Shown one piece after another: positions 50,225 to 59,179 of a stretch of DNA of 64,000 nucleotides (positions are counted from its first letter, which is position 1; each line of letters opens with the position of its first letter). The stretch lies in assembly GCF_008973465.1 (NCBI RefSeq), contig NZ_WBXN01000004.1, forward strand, positions 3,884,501-3,948,500. The letters run 5' to 3'. A program made the position numbers and the translations under genes. The notes under the pieces were generated by a model. It saw only the letters and a program-made list of their open reading frames with translations, ran no database searches and was not told the DNA's origin. The stretch comes from Streptomyces sp. SS1-1 (GTDB lineage: Bacteria; Actinomycetota; Actinomycetes; Streptomycetales; Streptomycetaceae).

Positions 50225-51205
50225 TCACCATGACAGGTCCTGTTCCCGCAGCTCGCGCGCGAGGGCGTACAGGCCCGCCAGATCCATGCCCTCCGCGAGC
50301 AGGGGCAGTTCGTGCACGGGCAGGCCCAGGTCGGCCAGGACCGCGCGCTGCTCGCGCTCCAGGGCATGCCGCTCGGCGTACTCCGCGGCCTGCCCCAGCA
50401 GCGGATCGACCAGCCGCTCGGCCAGCCCGCCGCGCCGCGCCCCGCCCAGCCCCGCCGCCGACAGCGACTTGGCCACGGCGGCGCGCGGGACGCTGCGGAC
50501 GAGTTCCAGATCGGTCGTGTCCAACACCTCGGGCCGCATCATGTTCACGATGACCCGGCCCACCGGCAGCCGCGCCGCCCGCAGCTCGGCGATACCGTCC
50601 GCCGTCTCCTGGACGGGCATCTCCTCCAGCAGCGTCACCAGGTGCACCGCCGTCTCCGGCGACTTCAGCACCCGCATCACGGCCTGCGCCTGATTGTGTA
50701 TCGGCCCTATGCGGGCGAGGCCCGCCACCTCGTCGTTCACGTTCAGGAAGCGCGTGATGCGCCCGGTGGGCGGCGCGTCCATGACCACGTGGTCGTAGAC
50801 GAAGCGGCCCGCCTTGTCCTTGCGGCGGACGGCCTCGCAGGCCTTGCCGGTCAGGAGGACGTCCCGCAGGCCCGGCGCGATGGTGGTGGCGAAGTCGATG
50901 GCGCCGAGCTTCTTCAGGGCCCGGCCGGCGCCGCCCATCTTGTAGAACATCTGGAGGTAGTCCAGAAGGGCCAGTTCGGGGTCGATGGCGAGGGCGTACA
51001 CCTCCCCGCCCCCGGGCGCGACGGCGATCTTCCGCTCCTCGTAGGGCAGTGGCTGCGTCTCGAAGAGCTGCGCGATGCCCTGCCTGCCCTCGACCTCGAC
51101 GAGGAGCGCGCGCTTCCCCTCCGTCGCGAGGGCGAGCGCGAGTGCGGCGGCGACCGTGGTCTTTCCGGTCCCGCCCTTACCGCTGACGACCTGGAGCCTG
51201 CTCAC
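50225..51205 (-). CDS. ArsA/Get3-like ATPase, short form
   Basis: 326 residues from GTG 51205. Deviant P-loop SGKGGTGKTTVAA at 8-20, LLVEVEGRQGIAQLF and VMDAPPTGRITRFLNV. It lacks the arsenite-binding Cys residues. Together with the long form it likely makes a heterodimer with shared ATP sites, as in the Get3 fold. The partner or cargo is unknown. The gene is divergent from DUF4177-ridA. Confidence 0.92.
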   Translation of the reverse strand: MSRLQVVSGKGGTGKTTVAAALALALATEGKRALLVEVEGRQGIAQLFETQPLPYEERKIAVAPGGGEVYALAIDPELALLDYLQMFYKMGGAGRALKKLGAIDFATTIAPGLRDVLLTGKACEAVRRKDKAGRFVYDHVVMDAPPTGRITRFLNVNDEVAGLARIGPIHNQAQAVMRVLKSPETAVHLVTLLEEMPVQETADGIAELRAARLPVGRVIVNMMRPEVLDTTDLELVRSVPRAAVAKSLSAAGLGGARRGGLAERLVDPLLGQAAEYAERHALEREQRAVLADLGLPVHELPLLAEGMDLAGLYALARELREQDLSW

Positions 51206-51310
51206 GTCTTCGAGCCTAACCAGTCGGTGCGCCGACTACGCGACAGCCTGTGGACAACGTGCCGCGGTCGGCCGTCGGGGTCGCCCGGGGCAGCGGATAA
51301 AGTCGGCCGC

Positions 51311-51472
51311 ATGACCAAGTGGGAATACGCAACCGTGCCGCTGCTCGTCCACGCCACGAAGCAGATTCTGGACACCTGGGGCGAGGACGGCTGGGAGCTC
51401 GTCCAGGTCGTGCCCGGGCCGAACAACCCCGAGCAGCTCGTCGCCTACCTGAAGCGGGAGAAGCAGGCATGA
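51311..51472 (+). CDS. DUF4177-domain protein
   Basis: 53 residues from ATG 51311. The whole protein is one DUF4177 unit (MTKWEYATVPLLVH, WGEDGWELVQVVPGP, LVAYLKREKQ). Function unknown. It overlaps the RidA gene by 4 bp (ATGA), so the two are co-translated. Confidence 0.92.
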   Translation: MTKWEYATVPLLVHATKQILDTWGEDGWELVQVVPGPNNPEQLVAYLKREKQA

Positions 51473-51936
51473 GCGCCGTCGAGGAGAAGCTGGCCGAGCT
51501 GGGGCTGACGCTGCCGGAGGTCGTGCCTCCGCTGGCCGCGTACCAGCCCGCCGTGCAGTCGGGCGTGTACGTCTACACCGCCGGCCAGCTGCCGATGGTG
51601 GACGGCAAGCTTCCGGTGACCGGCAAGGTGGGCGCCGAGGTCACCGCCGAGGAGGCCAAGGACCTCGCGCGCGTCTGCGCCCTGAACGCCCTGGCCGCCG
51701 TGAAGTCGGTCGCGGGCGACCTGGACCGTGTCGCGCGGATCGTGAAGGTCGTGGGCTTCGTGGCCTCCGCCTCGGACTTCACCGGGCAGCCGGGTGTCAT
51801 CAACGGCGCCAGCGAGCTGTTCGCCGAGGTCCTGGGCGACAAGGGCGTCCACGCGCGCAGCGCGGTGGGTGTGGCGGTGCTGCCGCTGGACGCGCCCGTG
51901 GAGGTCGAGGTGCAGGTGGAGCTGACCGGGGCGTAG
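51469..51936 (+). CDS. RidA-family enamine/imine deaminase
   Basis: 155 residues. The RidA/YjgF-type fold (TAGQLPMVDGKLPVTGKVG, AKDLARVCALNALAAVKSV, VGFVASASDF) with a conserved Arg in RSAVGVAVLP that binds the substrate carboxylate. RidA clears reactive 2-aminoacrylate made by PLP enzymes. This one is of the longer Rv3678-like subgroup, where the activity is not proven. Confidence 0.92.
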   Translation: MSAVEEKLAELGLTLPEVVPPLAAYQPAVQSGVYVYTAGQLPMVDGKLPVTGKVGAEVTAEEAKDLARVCALNALAAVKSVAGDLDRVARIVKVVGFVASASDFTGQPGVINGASELFAEVLGDKGVHARSAVGVAVLPLDAPVEVEVQVELTGA

Positions 51937-52018
51937 GTCTCCGGCGGTCCGGGCGGAGGGCGGTCTCGTCGGGCTCGGGTGCGTGTCCGGGCTCGGGTCC
52001 GTGGGCCGGCCGGCGGGT

Positions 52019-52867
52019 TCAGAGCGTGGTGCGCGGGTCGATGATGCCGTGTTCTTCCAGGTAGTCCAGCTGCGCCCGGACCGAGAGCTCCGCCGCCGGC
52101 CACAGTGAGCGGTCCACGTCCGCGTACACATGGGCCACCACCTCGGCCGGCGAGCGGTGGCCGTCCTCCACCGCCGTCTCGACCTGGGCGAGGCGGTGGG
52201 CGCGGTGGGCCAGGTAGAACTCGACCGCGCCCTGCGCGTCCTCCAGGACCGGGCCGTGGCCCGGCAGCACGGTGTGCACGCCGTCGTCGACCGTGAGGGA
52301 GCGCAGGCGGCGCAGGCTGTCCAGGTAGTCGCCGAGGCGGCCGTCGGGGTGTGCCACGACGGTCGTGCCCCGGCCCAGGATCGTGTCGCCCGTCAGGACG
52401 GCCTGGTCGGCCGGCAGATGGAAGCACAGCGAGTCGGCGGTGTGGCCCGGCGTCGGCACCACCCGCAGCTCCAGGCCGCCGACGGTGACGACGTCCCCGG
52501 CGCCGAGCCCCTCGTCCCCGAGCCGCAGCGCCGGGTCGAGCGCACGCACGCGTGTGCCGGTCAGTTCGGCGAACCGCATGGCGCCCTCGGCGTGGTCCGG
52601 GTGCCCGTGCGTGAGCAGCGTCAGGGCGACGCGCTTGCCGGACCGCTCGGCCGTGGCGACGACGTTGCGCAGGTGCGCCTCGTCCTGCGGGCCCGGGTCG
52701 ATGACGACGGCGAGGTCGGAGTCCGGCTCCGACACGATCCAGGTGTTGGTGCCGTCCAGGGTCATCGGCGACGCGTTGGGGGCCAGGACGTTGACGGCGC
52801 GGGCGGTGGCCGGGCCGGAGACGACCGCGTCTCGTGGCTGGCCGGGGAGGGTGGCGGCGTCCGTCAT
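52019..52867 (-). CDS. MBL-fold metallohydrolase
   Basis: 282 residues from ATG 52867. The di-metal motif LTHGHPDHAEG (HxHxDH) near 85-95, PTPGHTADSLCFHLP, TGDTILGRG and a final VLPGHGP. A C-terminal winged-helix-like tail (AQLDYLEEHGII) resembles LACTB2/Rv3677 types. Probable role: hydrolysis of an ester or nucleic acid; not a true beta-lactamase. The Nudix gene lies just upstream with 28 bp between. Confidence 0.92.
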   Translation of the reverse strand: MTDAATLPGQPRDAVVSGPATARAVNVLAPNASPMTLDGTNTWIVSEPDSDLAVVIDPGPQDEAHLRNVVATAERSGKRVALTLLTHGHPDHAEGAMRFAELTGTRVRALDPALRLGDEGLGAGDVVTVGGLELRVVPTPGHTADSLCFHLPADQAVLTGDTILGRGTTVVAHPDGRLGDYLDSLRRLRSLTVDDGVHTVLPGHGPVLEDAQGAVEFYLAHRAHRLAQVETAVEDGHRSPAEVVAHVYADVDRSLWPAAELSVRAQLDYLEEHGIIDPRTTL

Positions 52868-52895
52868 GCGAGGGGGCCTTCCGGGGCGGTTGCGG

Positions 52896-53780
52896 TCATG
52901 CGGGGGTCCCGCCGGTCGGGATGTGCTTGGTGAACTCGTCGTGGCCGGGCCAGGCGAGCACGATCTCGCCGTTCACGAGGCTGGCCCGCGCGAGGACGGC
53001 CGTGAGGTCGCGGTCGGGGGCGGCGGCCAGGGCCTCGGCGGCGGTCCCGTACGGGATGAGCTGGCGCAGGGTCGCGATGGTGGGCGGCATCATCAGCAGC
53101 TCGCCCTTGTCGTAGCCGGCGGCGGCCTCGGCGGGGCGGATCCAGACGGTGCGGTCGGCCTCGGTGGAGGCGTTGCGCGTGCGCTGGCCTTCCGGGAGGG
53201 CGGCGACGAAGAACCAGGTGTCGTAGCGGCGGGGCTCGAACTCCGGGGTGATCCAGCGGGTCCAGGCGCCGAGGAGGTCGGAGCGCAGGACCAGGCCGCG
53301 GCGGTCCAGGAACTCGGCGAACGACAGGTCGCGGGCGACCAGGGCGGCGCGGTCCGCCTCCCAGTCGTCGCCGGTGGTGTCGCCGACGACGGTGTCCTCG
53401 GTGGGGCCGGCGAGCAGGACGCCCGCTTCCTCGTAGGTCTCGCGGACCGCCGCGCAGACGATCGCCTGGGCCGTGGCCTCCTCGACGCCCAGTCGGGACG
53501 ACCACCACGCGCGCGTGGGGCCCGCCCAGCGGATCTCCTGCTCGTCGCGGGGGTCGACGCCGCCGCCGGGGTAGGCGTAGGCGCCGGCGGCGAAGGCCAT
53601 GGAGGTGCGGCGGCGGAGCATGTGGACGAGCGGGCCGGGTGACGGCTGCTGGGCCGTGGCAGGGTCCTTGAGCAGCATCACCGTGGCGGCGCGCCTGGGG
53701 GCGACCGGGGTCAGGCTTCCGTCCGCGAGCGCGCGGATGCGGTCCGGCCACTCCGGTGGGTACCACTGCCCGTTTGCCAT
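52896..53780 (-). CDS. Nudix hydrolase
   Basis: 294 residues from ATG 53780; the frame is open upstream but the homology-like start is MANGQWYPPEW. Nudix box near 100-120 (AAVRETYEEAGVL, following AYAYPGGGVDP). A long insert lies between the box and the distal helices (WTRWITPEFEPRRYDTWFFVAAL), typical of the NUDT19-like subgroup, which splits CoA-type diphosphates. It is part of the crp-side operon with the MBL gene. Confidence 0.9.
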   Translation of the reverse strand: MANGQWYPPEWPDRIRALADGSLTPVAPRRAATVMLLKDPATAQQPSPGPLVHMLRRRTSMAFAAGAYAYPGGGVDPRDEQEIRWAGPTRAWWSSRLGVEEATAQAIVCAAVRETYEEAGVLLAGPTEDTVVGDTTGDDWEADRAALVARDLSFAEFLDRRGLVLRSDLLGAWTRWITPEFEPRRYDTWFFVAALPEGQRTRNASTEADRTVWIRPAEAAAGYDKGELLMMPPTIATLRQLIPYGTAAEALAAAPDRDLTAVLARASLVNGEIVLAWPGHDEFTKHIPTGGTPA

Positions 53781-53958
53781 GGGCGCGAGGCTATCTCTTG
53801 ACGCGCGGATGTTCGAGAGGGGAGTGGGGGCGGGAGTGCGGTGAGGTGCGGGTTTGTGCCTGCGGTGGGCCCCTGCGGGCGGGCGGGGGTGCGTCTGGCG
53901 CCCGGGACACCCCGGCACGGCCCCTCACCGCCGTACGCGGCCCCCGGGGCGAACGCAG

Positions 53959-53992
53959 CGGGGTCCCGCCTCGGGTGGGAGGCGGGACCCCG
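53959..53992 (-). terminator. crp terminator hairpin
   Basis: A perfect 14-bp stem (53959-53972 with 53979-53992) and a GGGTGG loop, 16 bp after the crp stop in its reading direction. Confidence 0.9.
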
Positions 53993-54008
53993 GCGGTGCG
54001 GCTCTATG

Positions 54009-54683
54009 TCAGCGGGAGCGCTTGGCCAGGCGTTCCACGTCGAGGAGGATCACCGCGCGGGCCTCCAGGCGGAGCCAGCCGCGGCCCGCGAAGTCGGCCA
54101 GTGCCTTGTTGACCGTCTCGCGCGAGGCGCCGACCAGCTGGGCCAGCTCCTCCTGCGTCAGGTCGTGGACGACGTGAATGCCCTCCTCGGACTGCACGCC
54201 GAAGCGGCGGGAGAGGTCGAGCAGGGCGCGGGCCACGCGGCCGGGGACGTCCGAGAAGACGAGGTCGGACATCGCGTCGTTGGTACGCCGGAGGCGGCGG
54301 GCGACGGCACGCAGGAGCGCGGTGGCCACCTCGGGGCGGGCGTTCAGCCAGGGCTGGAGGTCGCCGTGGCCGAGGCCGAGCAGCTTGACCTCGGTCAGCG
54401 CGGTGGCGGTCGCCGTGCGCGGGCCCGGGTCGAACAGGGAGAGCTCGCCGATGAGCTCTCCGGGGCCGACGACGGCGAGCATGTTCTCGCGGCCGTCGGG
54501 GGACGTGCGGTGAAGTTTGACCTTGCCCTCGGTGACGACATAGAGCCGGTCGCCGGGGTCGCCCTCGTGGAAGAGGGAGTCGCCCCGTGCGAGCGTCACC
54601 TCACTCATGGAGGCGCGCAGTTCCGCGGACTGCTCGTCGTCGAGAGCCGCGAAGAGCGGATTGCGCCGCAGAACGTCGTCCAC
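54009..54683 (-). CDS. crp: cyclic-AMP receptor protein Crp
   Basis: 224 residues from GTG 54683 with AAGGAG upstream; the N-terminus DDVLRRNPLFAALDD is that of streptomycete Crp. The cyclic nucleotide domain (about 10-125) has GDRLYVVTEGKVKL, GELIGELSLFDPGPRTATATA with the Glu and Arg of the phosphate cassette. The C-terminal HTH (about 165-215) reads LTQEELAQLVGASRETVNKALADF. In Streptomyces Crp controls germination and antibiotic genes. A matching site lies upstream of its own gene. Confidence 0.96.
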   Translation of the reverse strand: MDDVLRRNPLFAALDDEQSAELRASMSEVTLARGDSLFHEGDPGDRLYVVTEGKVKLHRTSPDGRENMLAVVGPGELIGELSLFDPGPRTATATALTEVKLLGLGHGDLQPWLNARPEVATALLRAVARRLRRTNDAMSDLVFSDVPGRVARALLDLSRRFGVQSEEGIHVVHDLTQEELAQLVGASRETVNKALADFAGRGWLRLEARAVILLDVERLAKRSR

Positions 54684-54771
54684 GAGTTCTCTCCTTGTCG
54701 ACCTGCTCAGGGGGTCGATTCCCCCGCGTGCCAGGGGACCGTGTTCCCCATTTTGCCGGACGGTCCAAACA

Positions 54772-54785
54772 GTGTGATCTGTCAC
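54772..54785. promoter_or_regulatory. Crp-binding site upstream of crp
   Basis: GTGTGATCTGTCAC fits the streptomycete Crp motif GTG-N6-GNCAC and resembles the E. coli TGTGA/TCACA pattern. It is 89-102 bp upstream of the crp start and 104 bp from the divergent nth start, so it could control both. Confidence 0.65.
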
Positions 54786-54876
54786 AAGGATGCCGCACAC
54801 ATGTCCTGGGGTAAGCGGCAGGGGTCCAATTGGGCGCCGATCTTCGCGGTCCAGGGCGGATGTCGGTGCCGGGCTT

Positions 54877-54882
54877 TAGGCT
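54877..54882 (+). promoter_or_regulatory. -10 box TAGGCT of nth; leaderless transcript likely
   Basis: TAGGCT ends 6 bp before the GTG start of nth and there is no ribosome site, so the mRNA would start at about the start codon. Confidence 0.6.
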
Positions 54883-54888
54883 GGCCGA

Positions 54889-55830
54889 GTGTCCAAAACG
54901 CCGGTGAGAGCACAGGCCAAGGGGGCTGCGCGGGTGGTTGATCGTCGTGATTCCGCTGTGGGCGAACAGAGCCCTGGTGGAGGGAAGAGAACGGCGCAAA
55001 CGGCCAAAAAGGCGCCGGGTGGAGCCGCCGTGCGTGGCGAGAAAGCGGCGGTGAAGGGTGCGTCGCGCACGGCTCTGGTGCGCAGGGCCCGGCGGATCAA
55101 CCGGGAGCTCGCCGAGGTCTATCCGTACGCCCATCCCGAGCTGGACTTCGAGAATCCGTTCCAGCTTCTCGTCGCGACCGTTCTGTCCGCCCAGACCACC
55201 GATCTGCGCGTCAACCAGACGACGCCGGCGCTTTTCGCCAAGTACCCCGGGCCCGAGGACCTGGCCACCGCCAATCCGGAGGAGGTCGAGGAGATCCTGC
55301 GTCCGTGCGGGTTCTTCCGGGCCAAGACCCGGTCGGTGATGGGGCTGTCCAAGGCGCTCGTGGAGGACTACGGCGGGGAGGTCCCGGGGCGGCTGGAAGA
55401 GCTGGTCAAGCTGCCCGGAGTCGGGCGGAAGACCGCTTTCGTGGTGCTGGGGAACGCGTTCGGGCGACCCGGGATCACCGTGGACACGCACTTCCAGCGG
55501 CTGGTGCGGCGCTGGCAGTGGACCGAGCAGACCGACCCCGACAAGATCGAGGCCGAGGTCGGGGCGCTGTTTCCCAAGAGCGACTGGACGGATCTGTCGC
55601 ACCACGTGATCTGGCACGGCCGCCGCATCTGCCATGCGCGCAAGCCCGCGTGTGGCGCCTGCCCCATCGCCCCGCTGTGCCCGGCGTACGGGGAGGGCGA
55701 GACCGATCCGGAGAAGGCGCGGAAGCTGCTGAAGTACGAGAAGGGCGGCTTCCCCGGGCAGCGGCTGAAGCCGCCGCAGGCCTATCTGGACGCGGGTGGC
55801 AAGCCGGCTCCGCCGCTGGGGGCCGCGTGA
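54889..55830 (+). CDS. nth: endonuclease III
   Basis: 313 residues from GTG 54889. A Lys/Ala-rich extension of ~65 residues precedes the catalytic core. Then the helix-hairpin-helix KLPGVGRKTA with catalytic Lys181, Asp199 in ITVDTHFQRL, and the four-Cys iron-sulfur loop C-X6-C-X2-C-X5-C (CHARKPACGACPIAPLC). It removes oxidised pyrimidines from DNA and nicks the site. The long basic tail may help DNA binding. The gene is divergent from crp. Confidence 0.95.
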   Translation: MSKTPVRAQAKGAARVVDRRDSAVGEQSPGGGKRTAQTAKKAPGGAAVRGEKAAVKGASRTALVRRARRINRELAEVYPYAHPELDFENPFQLLVATVLSAQTTDLRVNQTTPALFAKYPGPEDLATANPEEVEEILRPCGFFRAKTRSVMGLSKALVEDYGGEVPGRLEELVKLPGVGRKTAFVVLGNAFGRPGITVDTHFQRLVRRWQWTEQTDPDKIEAEVGALFPKSDWTDLSHHVIWHGRRICHARKPACGACPIAPLCPAYGEGETDPEKARKLLKYEKGGFPGQRLKPPQAYLDAGGKPAPPLGAA

Positions 55831-55900
55831 CGTGGTGCGGGTGTGCGGAACGATCCGGGGGGCGTCCCGCGTTGAAGCTGGCAGGACGACGGGGGTGGCG

Positions 55901-56596
55901 ATGGCGCGGGTGAGCGGTACGCAGGGCGGCCCGGTGGTGCTCAGCAAGGACGGGCTGCCGGGCTGGCTGGAGCCGGTGGCGCGGGTCGTGGACACCGTCG
56001 AGCCGTTGCAGCTGAGCCGCTTCCTGCCGCCGAAGGACGGGGCCGGGCGCCAGTCGGCCGTGCTGATCCTGTTCGGGGAGGGCGAGCGGGGGCCCGAGCT
56101 GCTGCTGATGGAGCGGGCCAGTTCCCTGCGGTCGCATGCCGGGCAGCCGTCGTTCCCGGGGGGTGCGCTCGATCCCGAGGACGGTGATCCGGGGGCTGAT
56201 GGGCCGCTGCGGGCCGCGCTGCGGGAGGCCGAGGAGGAGACCGGTCTCGATCCGAGCGGGGTGCAGCTCTTCGGGGTGCTGCCACGGCTGTACATCCCGG
56301 TCAGCGGGTTCGTCGTCACGCCGGTGCTGGGCTGGTGGCGCGAGCCGAGTCCGGTCGGCGTCGTCGATCCGAACGAGACCGCCCGCGTCTTCACCGTCCC
56401 CGTGGCGGATCTCACGAATCCGGACAACCGTGCCACCACGGTCCACCCCAGCGGCCATCGAGGTCCGGCATTTCTGGTCGAATCGGCCCTGGTGTGGGGG
56501 TTCACGGCCGGTGTCATCGACCGGTTGCTCCATTTCTCCGGCTGGGAGCGGCCCTGGGACCGGGGGAAGCAGGTCCCGCTCGACTGGCGGTCATGA
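55901..56596 (+). CDS. Nudix hydrolase, CoA pyrophosphatase type
   Basis: 231 residues from ATG 55901 (GGGGG seven bases upstream; GTG starts are possible). The NudL/NUDT7-type signature (LLMERASSLRSHAGQPSFPGGALDPED) precedes the Nudix box REAEEETGLDP. Members split CoA into adenosine diphosphate and phosphopantetheine. It lies between nth and marP on the same strand, as the mycobacterial counterpart does, but the thioredoxin-like gene found there (Rv3673c) is absent. Confidence 0.92.
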   Translation: MARVSGTQGGPVVLSKDGLPGWLEPVARVVDTVEPLQLSRFLPPKDGAGRQSAVLILFGEGERGPELLLMERASSLRSHAGQPSFPGGALDPEDGDPGADGPLRAALREAEEETGLDPSGVQLFGVLPRLYIPVSGFVVTPVLGWWREPSPVGVVDPNETARVFTVPVADLTNPDNRATTVHPSGHRGPAFLVESALVWGFTAGVIDRLLHFSGWERPWDRGKQVPLDWRS

Positions 56597-56703
56597 CAGG
56601 GTGTCTGCGGTGCTGTGCCGTCCCGGGGGCCGTCTTGTCCGAAATGCCGCCGGGTCCACGGCCGACCTGATGAGCGAAGAATGATGAGGCGAGGCTAGAA
56701 CCG

Positions 56704-57903
56704 GTGAACGTGCTGGACATCCTGTTGCTGGTCGCCGCCGTCTGGTTCGCGATCATCGGCTACCGCCAGGGCTTCGTCGTCGGCATCCTGTCGGTGATCG
56801 GCTTCCTCGGGGGCGGTCTCGTGGCCGTGTACCTCCTTCCGGTCATCTGGGACGCCCTCACCGACAACGCCGAGGTGAGCACCACCGCGGCCGTCGTCGC
56901 CGTCATCGTCGTGATCGTCTGCGCCTCCATCGGGCAGGCGCTGACCACCCATCTCGGCAACAAGCTGCGCCGGTACATCACCTGGTCCCCGGCCCGCGCG
57001 CTGGACGCGACCGGCGGCGCCCTCGTCAACGTCGTGGCGATGCTCCTCGTGGCCTGGCTGATCGGCTCGGCCCTCGCCGGGACGACACTGCCGACGCTCG
57101 GCAAGGAGGTCCGCGGCTCCAAGGTGCTGCTGGGTGTGTCGCGGGCGCTGCCCGACCAGGCCGACACCTGGTTCGCGGACTTCTCCTCCGTCCTCGCGCA
57201 GAACGGCTTCCCGCAGGTCTTCAGCCCGTTCTCGAACGAGCCCATCACCGAGGTCCAGCCGCCCGACCCGGCGCTCGCGAAGAGCCCGGTGGCCACCCGC
57301 GCGCAGCGCTCCATCGTCAAGGTCGTGGGGACGGCGACGAGTTGCGGCAAGGTCCTGGAGGGCACCGGCTTCGTGTTCTCCGAGCGCCGCGTCATGACCA
57401 ACGCGCACGTCGTCGGCGGCGTCGACGAACCCACCGTCCAGATAGGCGGAGAGGGCCGGCGGTACGACGCGACGGTCGTCCTGTACGACTGGAAGCGCGA
57501 CATCGCCGTCCTGGACGTGCCCGATCTCGAGGCGCCCGCCCTGCGGTTCACGGCCGACGACGCCGAGAGCGGCGACGGCGCGATCATCGCGGGCTTCCCG
57601 GAGAACGGCGCGTACGACGTGCGGGCCGCGCGGGTGCGCGGGCGTCTGCCGGCGAACGGCCCGGACATCTACCACCGCGGCACCGTCAGCCGGGACGTCT
57701 ACTCGCTGTACACGACCGTCCGCCAGGGCAACTCCGGCGGCCCGCTCCTCACCCCCCAGGGCAAGGTGTACGGCGTGGTGTTCGCCAAGTCCCTCGACGA
57801 CGCCGACACCGGCTACGCGCTGACCGCGGACGAGATCCGGCAGGACATCGTCAAGGGGCGTACCGCCAAGCAGCAGGTGGACAGCGACAGCTGCGCGCTG
57901 TGA
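56704..57903 (+). CDS. MarP-family membrane serine protease
   Basis: 399 residues from GTG 56704. Four membrane helices of the colicin-V-production domain (about 3-22, 27-45, 60-80, 100-125), then a periplasmic trypsin-like domain with His235 in MTNAHVVGG, Asp266 in RDIAVLD and Ser344 in QGNSGGPLL. Two Cys (near 218 and 398) could form a redox-regulated bond. In M. tuberculosis MarP protects the cell from acid by activating a peptidoglycan hydrolase. A similar envelope role is inferred here. Confidence 0.95.
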   Translation: MNVLDILLLVAAVWFAIIGYRQGFVVGILSVIGFLGGGLVAVYLLPVIWDALTDNAEVSTTAAVVAVIVVIVCASIGQALTTHLGNKLRRYITWSPARALDATGGALVNVVAMLLVAWLIGSALAGTTLPTLGKEVRGSKVLLGVSRALPDQADTWFADFSSVLAQNGFPQVFSPFSNEPITEVQPPDPALAKSPVATRAQRSIVKVVGTATSCGKVLEGTGFVFSERRVMTNAHVVGGVDEPTVQIGGEGRRYDATVVLYDWKRDIAVLDVPDLEAPALRFTADDAESGDGAIIAGFPENGAYDVRAARVRGRLPANGPDIYHRGTVSRDVYSLYTTVRQGNSGGPLLTPQGKVYGVVFAKSLDDADTGYALTADEIRQDIVKGRTAKQQVDSDSCAL

Positions 57904-58243
57904 GTCCGGTGGTACAGGAGAGCGTGGCGCCTGTCAGCCGCGTGGGTGGCGCAGGCGTACCGAGACCCAGCGGGCCCGGCGGCGAAGGATGCGCGGAATC
58001 CCCACCCGGGGGTCCGCGACCGGCATCTGCGGGGCGCTGCCTCGCTGGTGGGAGCTCAGCCCGCCGGCCGAGCGCCGATTGCGTGCCGCGTCACTGTAGT
58101 CGTGCGTCCAGCCCATACCCCGACGTCTGCCCCCGCCCCAAGGTCGATAACCGCGCCGGGAGACCCCAATTGGCCTATGCGCGAGGCAATTGGCTGTTCG
58201 AAGAACAGGTGTTCAGTTCCGGATAGCGGGCGGGCCGGCCCGG
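57904..58243. other. gene-free convergent region with two adjacent inverted repeats
   Basis: 340 bp between the stops of marP and the hydrolase gene. CCAATTGGCCT pairs with AGGCAATTGG (58166-58193, one bulge) and is directly followed by CTGTTC-GAA-GAACAG (58194-58208). They may serve as terminators. No gene can be supported. Confidence 0.55.
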
Positions 58244-59179
58244 TCACCGGTCGGGCTCGGGGTCCTTCAGCCAGTTGATGAGTTCGGTGGAGAAGGCGAC
58301 CGGGTCCTCCTCGTGCGGGAAGTGCCCGAGACCGTCGAACAGCCGCCAGCGGTACGGCGCTTCGACGTACTCACCCGAACCGGCCGCGCTGCGCGTCCGC
58401 ATCACCGGGTCGAGGGAGCCGTGCAGATGCAGCGTCGGGACGCGGACCGGGCGCTTCATCCGGCGGTTGAACTGGATGCCGTCCGGGCGGGCCAGCGAAC
58501 GCACCATCCAGCGGTACGGCTCGATCGAGCAGTGCGCCGTGGACGGGATGCAGATCGCCTTCCGGTACGTCTCCACCGCGTCGTCGTCCGGCAGGCGCGG
58601 GCCCGACCAGTCCCGGATCAGCCGGCCGACCAGCGCCCCGTCGTCGGCGGTCAGCTGCCGCTCGGGGATCCAGGGCCGCTGGAAGCCCCAGATGTACGAG
58701 CCCGCACTCGTCTGCTTCACGTCCGAGAGCATCGCCGACCGCCAGCGCCGGGGGTGCGGCATGGACGCGACCGCGAGCCGGCGCACCAGCTTGGGGCGCA
58801 TCACGGCCGCCGTCCACGCCAGATAGCCGCCCAGGTCGTGTCCGACCAGCGCGGCGTCGGGCTCGCCGAGCGAGCGGACCACGCCGGTGATGTCGAGGGC
58901 GAGGTTGGCCGGGTCGTAACCGCGCGGCGTACGGTCGCTGCCGCCCACGCCCCGCAGGTCCATCGCCACGGCACGGAACCCCGCGTCGGCGAGTGCGACG
59001 AGCTGGTGCCGCCACGCCCACCAGAACTGCGGGAAGCCGTGCAGCAGCATGACCAGGGGGCCGTCGCCCATCTCGGCGATGTGGAAGCGCGCGCCGTTCG
59101 CCGCGACGTCCCGGTGCGTCCAGGGGCCGTCGAGTCGTACGACCGAGCCGGGTTGTGCCGAAGGGGCGGGATCCGTCAT
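58244..59179 (-). CDS. alpha/beta hydrolase, epoxide hydrolase-like (EphE type)
   Basis: 311 residues from ATG 59179. HGFPQFWWAWRHQL is the epoxide hydrolase oxyanion motif, the nucleophile is Asp in LVGHDLGGYLAW, and the final His sits in DGLGHFPHEEDP. The cap domain holds the Tyr-rich stretch expected of the family (RWMVRSL and nearby). It converts epoxides to diols in related enzymes. Substrate not known. Its start overlaps the holin-like gene (ATGA). Confidence 0.9.
   Translation of the reverse strand: MTDPAPSAQPGSVVRLDGPWTHRDVAANGARFHIAEMGDGPLVMLLHGFPQFWWAWRHQLVALADAGFRAVAMDLRGVGGSDRTPRGYDPANLALDITGVVRSLGEPDAALVGHDLGGYLAWTAAVMRPKLVRRLAVASMPHPRRWRSAMLSDVKQTSAGSYIWGFQRPWIPERQLTADDGALVGRLIRDWSGPRLPDDDAVETYRKAICIPSTAHCSIEPYRWMVRSLARPDGIQFNRRMKRPVRVPTLHLHGSLDPVMRTRSAAGSGEYVEAPYRWRLFDGLGHFPHEEDPVAFSTELINWLKDPEPDR

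Noticed and set aside
51249..51257. Perfect DnaA box (TGTGGACAA) near 51.25 kb, another (TTGTCCACA) inside SURF1 near 15.14 kb and a near match near 15.41 kb
   Set aside because: Single scattered boxes without clustering, dnaA or dnaN. Not an origin.
57904..58243. A short open frame ending near 58226 (tail LARGNWLFEEQVF-like) as a small gene
   Set aside because: It has no ribosome site or supported start and runs out of the shifted marP frame. The palindromes explain the odd composition.
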